From NCBI GenBank assembly GCA_900543525.1, contig UQRS01000045.1, positions 1-17,428 on the forward strand: a stretch of DNA of 17,428 nt, in the 5' to 3' direction. Shown piece after piece: positions 1 through 6,737 of this stretch. Origin of the DNA: an uncultured Oscillospiraceae bacterium (GTDB lineage Bacteria > Bacillota > Clostridia > Oscillospirales > Acutalibacteraceae). Each line of letters opens with the position of its first letter. The stretch's first letter is position 1. Under the pieces are notes generated by a model that did not search any database, was not told where the DNA came from, and saw only the letters and a program-made list of their open reading frames with translations. The position numbers and the translations under genes were made by a program.

Positions 1-120
1 CCCTTTCGGTAGCTTGAACAATTTTTATTCTTATTTTTGTCTAACTTTTTGGGGTTACTTCAATTTGCAAACGGCCGGGGAAAATGGGATTTGTGAGAAA
101 AGAAGGGGCGCGGCCGAGGC
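1..120. other. Region downstream of spoIVA, nothing assigned
   Basis: This stretch lies after the spoIVA stop codon. It is AT-rich at its left end and has no convincing open frame. I found no hairpin with a T-tract that would serve as an intrinsic terminator for the spoIVA transcript. A terminator may lie beyond the window. Confidence 0.5.
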
Positions 121-1599
121 TTACAAAATAATGCAGATCAGGCCGCTGCAGCCCTCGTTGATGACCCGCTCGATGGTCTCCTGCAGGCGCATGCGGGCGT
201 CGGCCGGCATGCGGGAAAGCTTGGTGTGCAGCCCCTCATTGACCAGCTCGTGCAGGGATTTTCCGAATATATTGGAATCCCAGATTTTGACCGGATCCTC
301 CTCAAACTCCTTGAGGAGATAGAGCACCAGATCCTCGCTCTGCTTTTCGCTGCCCACGATGGGGGAGACCTCGGTTGTGATGTCAGCGCGCAGCATGTGG
401 ATGGAGGGCGCGCTGGCGCGCAGCCGCACGCCGTATCGGCCGCCCTGCTTCATGATCTCCGGCTCGTCAAGATGCAGCTCGGTGATCTCCGGCATGACGA
501 TGCCGTAGCCGGTGGCCTCCACCTCGTCGAGGGCGTTTTTGACCCGCATGTATTTCTTTCGGATGTCCGCCAGCTCGGCCATGACCTCCATCAGCTCCTC
601 GTCCCCGCCGATCGAGAGGCCGGTGCTGTCCGACAGGATGCTGTAGAAAAGCCGGCGCTCGACGTTGACTCCGATCCGGACGCTGCCGCGGCCGAGGTCG
701 ATTTTTTCGGCCGATGAGTACTCGGTGAAGCGGCAGTCCCCCAGCGCGGAGACCACGTTCGATACGTCGCGGATGTGCCGGACGCTTCCGGCTGACTGCC
801 GCAGCGTGTCGTACAGCTCGCGGCGCACCTCGTTCTCGGGGGAGAGGGTGGTGATCCAGCGGGGGAGGCCGACCTCGATTTCCCGGATGGGGAACTCAAA
901 GAGAATTTTTGCGATAATGCCGCGGATGTCGTCCTCGTTCAGCTCCATGCAGTTGACCGGCTCGACCGGGACGCCGTATTTTTCGGTGAGGCGCTGGCTC
1001 AGCTCGAGCGCGTGAGAGGACTCGGGATACATGCAGTTGAGCAGCACGATGAAGGGCTTGTTGATTCCCTTCAACTCCTCGATGACGCGATCCTCGGCCT
1101 CCTCATACTCCTCCCGCGGGATGTCGCTGATGCTGCCGTCGGTCGTTACGACCAGCCCGATGGTCGAATGCTCGGTGATGACCTTGCGCGTACCGATTTC
1201 GGCCGCCATGTTGAAGGGCACCGGCTCGTCAAACCAGGGGGTCATCACCATCCGCGGCGTGTCTCCCTCGATATAGCCGAGGGAGCTCGGCACAATATAG
1301 CCTACGCAGTCGATCATCCGCACGCGGAAGGAGGCGTTGCCCGGCAGGCTGACCTCCACCGCGTTTTCGGGAATGAATTTCGGCTCGGTGGTCATGATCG
1401 TCCGCCCGGAGGAGGACTGCGGCAGCTCGTCGATGGCGCGTCCCCGCATATAGTCCCCATCAATATTGGGCAGCACCAGCGTATCCATGAACCGCTTGAT
1501 AAAGGTGGATTTTCCGGTGCGGACGGGGCCCACCACCCCGATATAAATATCGCCGCCGGTTCGCTCGGCGATGTCTTTGTAAATGTTTCCGGTTTCCAT
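121..1599 (-). CDS. spoIVA: Stage IV sporulation protein A (spore coat morphogenetic ATPase)
   Basis: SpoIVA is the ATPase that polymerises on the outer forespore membrane in the mother cell and forms the basement layer on which the spore coat is built. The 492-residue product has the same length as I recall for the Bacillus subtilis protein. It shows a Walker A motif (GPVRTGKST, Lys30), the threonine pair at 70-71 in GRTIMTTEP, an Asp97 in MIDCVGY, and the conserved C-terminal tail GLICIIL. The ATG at 1599 is chosen because an AGGGAGAGG ribosome binding site sits just before it. An alternative GTG at 1620 would overlap the stop of the upstream gene. The gene follows the sipL-type gene with a 17-base gap, so the two are almost certainly cotranscribed from the sigma-E-like promoter near 3200. 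Family assignment is very secure. Confidence 0.97.
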   Translation of the reverse strand: METGNIYKDIAERTGGDIYIGVVGPVRTGKSTFIKRFMDTLVLPNIDGDYMRGRAIDELPQSSSGRTIMTTEPKFIPENAVEVSLPGNASFRVRMIDCVGYIVPSSLGYIEGDTPRMVMTPWFDEPVPFNMAAEIGTRKVITEHSTIGLVVTTDGSISDIPREEYEEAEDRVIEELKGINKPFIVLLNCMYPESSHALELSQRLTEKYGVPVEPVNCMELNEDDIRGIIAKILFEFPIREIEVGLPRWITTLSPENEVRRELYDTLRQSAGSVRHIRDVSNVVSALGDCRFTEYSSAEKIDLGRGSVRIGVNVERRLFYSILSDSTGLSIGGDEELMEVMAELADIRKKYMRVKNALDEVEATGYGIVMPEITELHLDEPEIMKQGGRYGVRLRASAPSIHMLRADITTEVSPIVGSEKQSEDLVLYLLKEFEEDPVKIWDSNIFGKSLHELVNEGLHTKLSRMPADARMRLQETIERVINEGCSGLICIIL

Positions 1600-1616
1600 G
1601 GCTTTCCTCTCCCTTC

Positions 1617-3155
1617 TCACACGCGCGGAATGAGCAGCATTCTGCCGTTATCCAATGTTTCGGTTTCCAGCTCGTTGACCGAGGCGATCTCGGTCGGGGA
1701 GGTGTTGTATCGCTTGGCGATGTCCCACAGCTTTTCTCCCGAGTCGGCGAAGTAGATGACCAGCGCCGCGTCTCCGCGGTTTTTCGGGTGCTCTTCATCC
1801 AGACTGAATTCCGACAGGGCCGAGGCGGTGAAGGTTTCGGTTACGGCGGCCGTGATTTTCAGCTCGGCGCGAATCTCGACCCGGCTGCTTCCACTCAGCT
1901 CATAGTCCAGGCCGCTGATCTGCACCTGCGGCGTACAGTGCGGATTCTCGACGGCTCTGTCCAGCCGCAGCCGGTATTCGAAGGGGGCCGGCCGCTCATA
2001 GAAAACCGCGCCGCCCTGCGTGTCTCTGCCCAGGACACAGACGCCGATCTCGCCGGAGATGATGACCGTCTCCCCCTCGGTTCGCACGGCCCCGCCGCCC
2101 GCGTCGCACCAGACGTCGGTGAGCGCGCTGAAGGTGCCGTCGGGGAACTCGACGGTCTTTTTGCAGAGGAAGGTTTCGTCCGCCCCCTGCACAAAGCGTT
2201 CGAGCGCGACGTCGCTTCGGCTGATATTCTCCCCAAAACGGGTGGAGAAGGCGTCGCAGACCAGCGACACATCCCGCTCGCAGAAGGCCTCGATGCAGAG
2301 GTTGATCCGCGCGTCGGCCACAAAGGTTCTCGCCTCGCCGCTCATGCCGGTTTTGGTGCGCAGGTCAAAGGCGCAGACCTCGGCCTTGGCGGTGGCGGTG
2401 CAGTCCTCATCAATGCCGAAAACATCGACGATCTGGTTGAAGGGAATCTCGTTTTTAAAGCAGTCGCAGCCCGCCTCGGTCCGGTAGAGGGCGTCGATGC
2501 AGAGCCGCCCCTTGACGACCGCCTTGTTGCTGATGATTTTGCACTCGGTCACGATGGCGGCGGCCGACGACCGGATCACACTGAGGGCGGTCGGCTTGCC
2601 CTGCGGAATCTCCATCTCCTCCTCCAGGGAGAACTGCTTCTCGGTTACCGAGACGGGCACGGTCGCCCGGGTTTCTTTCTTTTTCGTCTGGACGCAGTCG
2701 TTGTCGATGTCGGCGATAATCTCCATCGTCTTGCGGCAGACGACCTTCGGCCTCATCACGACCGAGCCGCGGACGCTGATCCGGCGCGGGGTCACGGCGC
2801 GACAGGTCGCGTAGTCGAGCATCACGCTGCAAAAGACAAACAGGCCGTCCGACGGCTCCGCCTGCGCACAGGCGGAATCCACGGTTTTGCTGAAGGGCAG
2901 CTGATAATCAAAGCCGGAAATCTCCCCCTCGGCCGAGGCGTAGATCAGCGTGATCGCCGCCGTCCCGTCGATGACCAGCGTCCCGCCGTTCAGCGCTTTG
3001 GAGGAGAGCCGCGGCACCACTCTGCATTTGAGGATGCGTTCCACCTCCGGATAGTAGTCCGGGAGGGTGAACTCGGTGTCGATCGGCTGCTCAAGCGATT
3101 GTTCAAAGATTGTCCGATTTGTGGCAAGCCCCTGTTCCAAGATATTCAATTCCAT
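1617..3155 (-). CDS. sipL: SipL-type spore morphogenetic protein (DUF3794 repeats plus C-terminal LysM)
   Basis: The 512-residue product contains several DUF3794 (SPOCS-type) beta-rich modules, roughly at residues 35-110, 185-270 and 325-405. It ends in a LysM domain at about 464-511 (GEKLWDIAKRYNTSP followed by DNGRMLLIPRV). This architecture matches SipL of Clostridioides difficile, which binds SpoIVA through its LysM domain and is needed for coat localisation around the forespore. The next gene downstream is spoIVA, and the short gap implies one operon, which supports the assignment. No signal peptide or membrane segment is visible, as expected for a mother-cell cytosolic protein. A GAGGAGA sequence precedes the ATG at 3155. 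The domain call is firm; the symbol rests on architecture plus context, because other DUF3794/LysM proteins exist in Clostridia. Confidence 0.88.
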   Translation of the reverse strand: MELNILEQGLATNRTIFEQSLEQPIDTEFTLPDYYPEVERILKCRVVPRLSSKALNGGTLVIDGTAAITLIYASAEGEISGFDYQLPFSKTVDSACAQAEPSDGLFVFCSVMLDYATCRAVTPRRISVRGSVVMRPKVVCRKTMEIIADIDNDCVQTKKKETRATVPVSVTEKQFSLEEEMEIPQGKPTALSVIRSSAAAIVTECKIISNKAVVKGRLCIDALYRTEAGCDCFKNEIPFNQIVDVFGIDEDCTATAKAEVCAFDLRTKTGMSGEARTFVADARINLCIEAFCERDVSLVCDAFSTRFGENISRSDVALERFVQGADETFLCKKTVEFPDGTFSALTDVWCDAGGGAVRTEGETVIISGEIGVCVLGRDTQGGAVFYERPAPFEYRLRLDRAVENPHCTPQVQISGLDYELSGSSRVEIRAELKITAAVTETFTASALSEFSLDEEHPKNRGDAALVIYFADSGEKLWDIAKRYNTSPTEIASVNELETETLDNGRMLLIPRV

Positions 3156-3186
3156 TCTGCTTCTCTCCTCGGTTCATTTCTAATGC

Positions 3187-3215
3187 ATACTATGAAGGTC
3201 GTGGACAAAATATAC
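3187..3215 (-). promoter_or_regulatory. Putative sigma-E promoter of the sipL-spoIVA operon
   Basis: On the minus strand the -35 element reads GTATATT (3209-3215), followed by a 14-base spacer and a -10 element CATAGTAT (3187-3194). The classic sigma-E pattern is KMATATT, 13-14 bases, CATACAMT. The match is 6 of 7 and 6 of 8, and the spacing is right. It ends about 31 bases before the start codon. Sigma-E control is known for spoIVA and for sipL in other spore formers. The assignment is by eye. Confidence 0.6.
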
Positions 3216-3306
3216 TAATAAATTTTTGATCGCTCCCGGCGGATTTTTCTTAAAAAGCGACGTCGGGGGAGGCGGCCTCTTTTTCCCCTTTTTGGGGGAG
3301 CGGCTT

Positions 3307-3338
3307 CTCTGTACGGCGGCTGCTGCCGCCGTACAGAG
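3307..3338 (-). terminator. Strong hairpin after spoIIID, possible terminator
   Basis: A perfect 14-base inverted repeat (3307-3320 with 3325-3338) and a 4-base loop sit 18 bases beyond the spoIIID stop codon. On the minus strand no good T-run follows; a TTTT follows on the plus strand instead. It may end or slow transcription between spoIIID and sipL, or protect an mRNA end. Confidence 0.45.
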
Positions 3339-3356
3339 TTTTGGCTGCCGCAAGGT

Positions 3357-3605
3357 TCAGATTCCTTTGTATTTTTTTCTGGTTGCCAGTCCGCCACGGA
3401 TGTGCCGCTCTTTTTTGTTGGTTTCAAGAACCTCCCGCACCTCTCTGTACAGCTGCGGATTGCAGAGCTTCAGTCGTTCGGCGACATCCTTATGCACGGT
3501 CGATTTGCTGATGTGAAACTGTTTTGCCGCCGCCCGCACGGTCGCCTTATGTTCCTTGATATACGCGCCCAGCTCGCAGGCGCGTTCGTTGGTCGCCCCT
3601 TTCAC
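3357..3605 (-). CDS. spoIIID: Sporulation transcriptional regulator SpoIIID
   Basis: SpoIIID is a small DNA-binding protein of the mother cell that activates or represses many sigma-E genes. The 82-residue product matches the family along its length. It has a helix-turn-helix at about residues 22-43 with the recognition segment SKSTVHKD, then the conserved LYREVREVLETNK and the basic tail RHIRGGLATRKKYK. The start is a GTG at 3603-3605, supported by GGGAGG about seven bases upstream. It is transcribed toward the sipL-spoIVA operon, which carries SpoIVA morphogenesis genes of the same compartment. A sigma-E-like promoter lies just upstream. Confidence 0.95.
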   Translation of the reverse strand: MKGATNERACELGAYIKEHKATVRAAAKQFHISKSTVHKDVAERLKLCNPQLYREVREVLETNKKERHIRGGLATRKKYKGI

Positions 3606-3638
3606 CCGTATCCCTCCCAGTTTGTTTGGTAACGGTAA

Positions 3639-3667
3639 ACTATATGCGGCGGGGGAGGGAAGTATGC
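3639..3667 (-). promoter_or_regulatory. Putative sigma-E promoter of spoIIID
   Basis: On the minus strand a -35 element GCATACT (3661-3667) is followed by a 14-base C-rich spacer and a -10 element CATATAGT (3639-3646). It fits the sigma-E pattern at 6 of 7 and 6 of 8 positions with the correct spacing, and ends 33 bases before the GTG start. spoIIID is a known sigma-E gene. Confidence 0.6.
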
Positions 3668-3749
3668 CCTCCCGGCGGTTTTAAAAATGGGGCGACGAAC
3701 CCGGCACTCCCGATACCCGCATTTTTTCTGCGGCAGTGAAAGTAACGCC

Positions 3750-3792
3750 AAAAAACGCAGCCTCGCTTTTAAAAAACGAGACTGCGTTTTTT
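3750..3792 (-). terminator. Bidirectional intrinsic terminator, distal to the PurF-like gene
   Basis: The arms 3750-3765 and 3777-3792 pair, with one mismatch, around an 11-base loop. The outer ends are six A and six T, so it can act on either strand. It lies between the end of the PurF-like gene and the spoIIID promoter. It is the second of two tandem terminators here. Confidence 0.8.
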
Positions 3793-3814
3793 GATATTTT
3801 CGGAATAGTATTTT

Positions 3815-3877
3815 TTTAAAAAAGGCCGGTCGGCAGTTTCTTTTCTGCCGGGGAAAGGGGAAAACGCGGTCGGCCTT
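3815..3877 (-). terminator. Proximal intrinsic terminator of the PurF-like gene
   Basis: Read on the minus strand, an outer stem (3871-3877 with 3822-3828, AAGGCCG/CGGCCTT) encloses a small perfect hairpin (3845-3850 with 3831-3836). The outer stem is followed directly by a T-run. It begins about 65 bases beyond the stop codon of the PurF-like gene. The rest of the 3606-3943 interval holds only the spoIIID promoter and the second terminator. Confidence 0.65.
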
Positions 3878-3943
3878 CTGCCCTTTGGCTAATGGAAAAC
3901 TGTGCGCGGCCGCAAAAAAGGCGGCAGGCGGGAGCTTGCGCGA

Positions 3944-5350
3944 TTATTCCTTCCCGCTCCAGCAGTAGGTGCAGACCATCTCCGGATCAATGCCGATCGA
4001 GCGGATCAGATCGTCCAGCCGGTGGAATCGCAGAGAGGTAAAGTCCAGCTGCCGGCAGATTTCCTCCACCATCTCTTTATACTTCGGGCTGTCGGGGTCG
4101 GCGTACTCGGCCAGCGTCTCGGGGGAGACGTTTCCCCCCTCCCGCTGCTCGATGATCCGGCGGGTGATGAGATCCAGCTCGGAATTGGAGCGGGAGAAAT
4201 TCAGGTATTTGCAGCCGTACAGAAGCGGGGGACAGGCCGGGCGGATGTGCACCTCTTTCGCGCCGCTCTGGTACAAAAACTCGGTCGTTTCCCGCAGCTG
4301 GGTGCCCCGCACGATGGAGTCGTCGATCAGCAGAAGCTTCTTATCCCGGATCAGGGCGTCGACCGGGATCAGCTTCATGTGGGCGACCAGATTCCGCTGG
4401 CTTTGGGTGGTCGGGATGAAGGAGCGCGACCAGGTCGGCGTGTATTTGATGAACGGCCGGGCAAAGGGATAGCCCGACTGGTTGGCGTAGCCGATGGCGT
4501 GCGCAATGCCCGAGTCGGGAACGCCGGCAACAAGGTCGGGAACCGCGTCATCCCGTTCGGCCAGCACGCGGCCGCATTGATACCGCATCTCCTCCACATT
4601 GACCCCCTCGTAGGTTGAGGTCGGATAGCCGTAATAAACCCAGAGAAAAGCGCAGATTTTCATTTTCTTCCGCGGGGGGGAGAGGGTCTCTACTCCGTCG
4701 GCGGTGAAAAATACGATTTCGCCCGGGCCGAGCTCGCGGTAATCGCTGTACCCCAGATTGAAGTAAGCGAAGCTTTCAAAGGAGGCGCAGTAAGCCCCCT
4801 CCTTCCGGCCGAGGACAAGCGGCGTTCGTCCCAGCTTGTCCCGGGCGGCGTATATGCCGTCGGCGGTCATAATCATCAGGGTCATCGAGCCTTCGATCAT
4901 TTCCTGCGCGTACTGAATGCCCTCTGTGATGCTGGATTTCTGCACGATCAGGGCGGCCACAAGCTCGGTCGGGTTGATGAAGCCGCCGCTCATCTCCAGA
5001 AAATGCATCCGATTGCTGCCGAAGGCGGTGCGGATGATCTCCTCCATATTATTGATGCGGCCGACCGTCGTGATGGCGAAGCTGCCGAGCGGCGACTGCA
5101 CCAGCAGAGGCTGCGGCTCGGTATCCGAGATGCAGCCGATGCCCATTTTGCCGTGGAGCTCCTCTACATCCCGCTCGAATTTGGTGCGAAAAGGGGAGTT
5201 CTCGATATTATGTATGGCGCGGTTGAAGCCGCTTTCTCCATACACGGCCATTCCGCCCCGCTTGGTGCCGAGGTGGGAGTGGTAATCGGTGCCGAAAAAC
5301 AGATCCAGCACACAATCCTCTTTAGAAACGACGCCAAAAATTCCGCCCAT
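3944..5350 (-). CDS. PurF-like amidophosphoribosyltransferase homologue lacking the catalytic cysteine
   Basis: True PurF makes phosphoribosylamine from PRPP and glutamine in purine synthesis. This 468-residue homologue keeps the phosphoribosyltransferase half: GVPDSGIAHAIGYAN at 277-290, the PRPP loop LLIDDSIVRGTQ at 340-351, and KEVHIRPACPP. Four cysteines (C233, C380, C460, C463) fall where iron-sulfur ligands occur in B. subtilis-type PurF. The N-terminus reads MGGIFGVVS, so Gly replaces the Cys1 nucleophile of the usual CGVFG start. The oxyanion-hole Asn-Gly of HNGN reads TVGR at 95-98. The glutaminase site therefore looks inactive. The ATG at 5350 is used; a TTG at 5353 sits slightly better behind AAAGGA but gives no cysteine either. 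No other pur gene is nearby. It may use ammonia directly, or have a regulatory or other transferase role. Confidence 0.9.
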   Translation of the reverse strand: MGGIFGVVSKEDCVLDLFFGTDYHSHLGTKRGGMAVYGESGFNRAIHNIENSPFRTKFERDVEELHGKMGIGCISDTEPQPLLVQSPLGSFAITTVGRINNMEEIIRTAFGSNRMHFLEMSGGFINPTELVAALIVQKSSITEGIQYAQEMIEGSMTLMIMTADGIYAARDKLGRTPLVLGRKEGAYCASFESFAYFNLGYSDYRELGPGEIVFFTADGVETLSPPRKKMKICAFLWVYYGYPTSTYEGVNVEEMRYQCGRVLAERDDAVPDLVAGVPDSGIAHAIGYANQSGYPFARPFIKYTPTWSRSFIPTTQSQRNLVAHMKLIPVDALIRDKKLLLIDDSIVRGTQLRETTEFLYQSGAKEVHIRPACPPLLYGCKYLNFSRSNSELDLITRRIIEQREGGNVSPETLAEYADPDSPKYKEMVEEICRQLDFTSLRFHRLDDLIRSIGIDPEMVCTYCWSGKE

Positions 5351-5376
5351 CAATTTCAGTCCTTTACTTTAAAATG

Positions 5377-5434
5377 AAAAATATCCGTCAAATCGAAGAA
5401 GAATAACCGGCAGCCGACAGCGGCGGATATTTTT
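5377..5434 (-). repeat. Inverted repeat in the leader of the PurF-like gene
   Basis: Two 11-base arms (AAAAATATCCG at 5377-5387 and CGGATATTTTT at 5424-5434) pair perfectly around a 36-base GC-rich loop. They lie 26 to 84 bases upstream of the PurF-like start codon. In the minus-strand RNA the second arm ends in a run of U, so it could be an attenuator-like element. I see no match to the purine riboswitch core. No clear sigma-A promoter could be assigned. Confidence 0.4.
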
Positions 5435-5779
5435 TTCGCCATAAATTCCGGTTGCCATGCGGAGCAGGGCGAGGAATTCGGCATTTAATCATATTTTTTA
5501 TTGCGAAGCAATAAGAAGCAATAAAAAATACAAGAATATTATATCGGAAAACGGCTCAAAATGAAATATGAAAAAGCAAAAAATCTCCGCCAAAAAACAG
5601 CACCCCGACGGCAGAAAAATTTATGGCAGACTGACAAAGCGAAAGCCTTTCGCCGCACAGCCAAAAGTTGCGAAAATTTTTTGACAGAAATTAACCCTGA
5701 TAATCGTCCCGCACGGGTAAACAATAATTTTGCAGACGCAAGAAATAATAAAATTTAAAGATAAGGAGTGTAAAAGACA
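5435..5779. other. AT-rich divergent intergenic region before the spore protein gene
   Basis: This stretch separates the divergent PurF-like and small spore protein genes. It holds a perfect 13-base inverted repeat (5492-5504 with 5518-5530, loop 13 bases) that includes a tandem copy of GAAGCAATAA. A short open frame at 5561-5758 lacks a ribosome binding site and is not called. A strong AAGGAG ribosome binding site for the spore protein gene lies at 5763-5768. A sigma-G promoter is expected for that gene, but I could not assign one with confidence. Confidence 0.5.
5492..5530. repeat. AT-rich hairpin with tandem GAAGCAATAA repeat
   Basis: The perfect 13-base arms TATTTTTTATTGC and GCAATAAAAAATA flank a 13-base loop. 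The A/T-rich outer sides make it look like a weak bidirectional terminator, but it lies between divergent genes, where no transcript should end. The loop and right arm contain two consecutive copies of GAAGCAATAA. Confidence 0.5.
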
Positions 5780-5968
5780 ATGGCTTCTAAAAATGTCGTT
5801 CCGGAGGCTCGCGAGGCGCTGAACCGTTTTAAGATGGAGGCTGCCAGCGAAGTTGGCGTGAACCTCAAGCAGGGCTATAACGGAGACCTGACCTCGAAGC
5901 AGGCCGGCTCTATCGGCGGACAGATGGTCAAGAAGATGATCGAGTCCTACGAAAACAGCATTAAGTAA
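5780..5968 (+). CDS. Alpha/beta-type small acid-soluble spore protein
   Basis: These proteins coat and protect DNA in the dormant spore and are degraded by the Gpr protease at germination. The 62-residue product shows the family signature: the cleavage-site segment MEAASEVGV at about residues 19-27, then VNLKQGYNGDLTSKQAG and GGQMVKKMIESYE. The AAGGAG ribosome binding site lies 11 bases before the ATG. It is monocistronic, because a terminator follows 13 bases after the stop. Expression in the forespore under sigma-G is expected from family knowledge. Which paralogue of the ssp family it represents cannot be told from the sequence. Confidence 0.97.
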   Translation: MASKNVVPEAREALNRFKMEAASEVGVNLKQGYNGDLTSKQAGSIGGQMVKKMIESYENSIK

Positions 5969-5981
5969 GTAAATCGGTATA

Positions 5982-6018
5982 AAACGTCCCGGGACAATCG
6001 TTCCGGGACGTTTGCTTT
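5982..6018 (+). terminator. Intrinsic terminator of the small spore protein gene
   Basis: The perfect 11-base arms AAACGTCCCGG (5982-5992) and CCGGGACGTTT (6003-6013) surround a 10-base loop. A T-rich tail follows. The hairpin begins 13 bases after the stop codon. The remaining bases up to the metal operon promoter at 6244 show no open frame worth calling, only a 7-base GC hairpin at 6173-6198. Confidence 0.85.
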
Positions 6019-6243
6019 ATATCGGGCGTATTTGCCGCAGAGGGGAAAATCTGCCGGAGATTTCGCCGAAGGGGAGAGGCTTGTCGGGCGAGCGCTTTCC
6101 GGCGCGCGGTGCATCTGCCGGGCGCCGCATGGGAAGCGGGGGTCTTGCAGCCTCTTTTGGTTCGGAGAAATCCCGGCGGTGACCGGAACCTCCGCCGGCA
6201 CGGAGCAGCATGAAAAAAATTTAAAAAAATATGCGGAAACCTC

Positions 6244-6294
6244 TTGATATTTATATATGAGCGCGCTATCATATGAATAAAGAAACATATGAAT
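6244..6294 (+). promoter_or_regulatory. Promoter and operator of the metal-resistance operon
   Basis: A sigma-A-like promoter reads TTGATA (6244-6249), a 17-base spacer, and TATCAT (6267-6272). A perfect inverted repeat ATATGA/TCATAT (6255-6274, 8-base centre) overlaps the spacer and the -10 element, as expected for an ArsR/SmtB repressor site. Two direct copies of CATATGAAT (6270-6278 and 6286-6294) follow with a 16-base period. Repression by the ArsR-family protein encoded just downstream is inferred. Confidence 0.7.
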
Positions 6295-6304
6295 GGAGGT
6301 GCAG

Positions 6305-6655
6305 ATGATGGCGCACAACCATGAAGTCATTTTGGACGCCGTGCGCAACGAGCTGCCGACCGACGAGCTGCTTTGCGATCTTTCGGATTTGTTCAAGCTG
6401 TTTGGCGATACGACGCGGATGAAGATTCTCTACTCGCTTTTTGAATCGGAGATGTGCGTGTGTGCAATTGCCGAGCTTCTCGGGATGACGCAGTCGGCCA
6501 TCTCGCATCAGCTGAAAACGCTGAAGGATGCAAACCTGGTCGGCAACCGCAGGGAGGGGAAGACCATCTACTACTATCTCTCCGACGATCACGTCCGAAC
6601 CATTGTGGCACAGGGGTTTGAGCATTTGATTGAAGCGAGGAACGAACGCGGTTAA
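6305..6655 (+). CDS. ArsR/SmtB-family metal-sensing repressor
   Basis: This 116-residue winged-helix repressor is expected to leave its operator when it binds metal ion, switching on the efflux genes behind it. The helix-turn-helix spans about residues 56-76 (IAELLGMTQSAISHQLKTL). Two metal sites known from the family are visible. One is the alpha3 motif EMCVC (Cys51, Cys53), as in CadC and ArsR. The other is the alpha5 motif D-x-H-x10-H-x2-E (Asp94, His96, His107, Glu110), as in SmtB and CzrA. This points to zinc, cadmium or lead rather than arsenic. The start at 6305 follows GGAGGT at 6295-6300; the ATG at 6308 is equally possible. An ATG at 6293 would place the ribosome binding site inside the gene. 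Confidence 0.93.
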   Translation: MMAHNHEVILDAVRNELPTDELLCDLSDLFKLFGDTTRMKILYSLFESEMCVCAIAELLGMTQSAISHQLKTLKDANLVGNRREGKTIYYYLSDDHVRTIVAQGFEHLIEARNERG

Positions 6656-6662
6656 CCATTTT

Positions 6663-6695
6663 CCTCCGGCGGCGACAGGATAGAGCCTCCGGAGG
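6663..6695 (+). repeat. Intercistronic hairpin in the metal operon
   Basis: The arms CCTCCGG (6663-6669) and CCGGAGG (6689-6695) can form a hairpin just after the repressor stop codon. There is no T-run, so it is not an intrinsic terminator. It may stabilise or process the mRNA so that the repressor and pump are made at different levels. Confidence 0.4.
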
Positions 6696-6737
6696 AGATC
6701 AACAAAGAATATATTTTACTGAAAGGCGGTCATTACG

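Noticed and set aside
226..717. Plus-strand open frames opposite spoIVA, and similar long frames opposite sipL (1788-3218)
   Set aside because: These are antisense shadows of high-GC genes. Their translations have low-complexity composition and no recognisable domain, while the minus-strand genes match known families along their full length.
3215..3427. 70-codon minus-strand frame overlapping the end of spoIIID
   Set aside because: It overlaps spoIIID in another frame, crosses a strong hairpin and has an Arg/Lys-rich, featureless translation.
5377..5434. Purine riboswitch before the PurF-like gene
   Set aside because: The conserved purine riboswitch core and its three-helix layout are not visible. 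Only a single long-looped stem is present.
5561..5758. 65-codon plus-strand frame before the small spore protein gene
   Set aside because: No ribosome binding site, AT-driven Lys/Arg/Asn composition, and no recognisable motif. It is more likely leader sequence.
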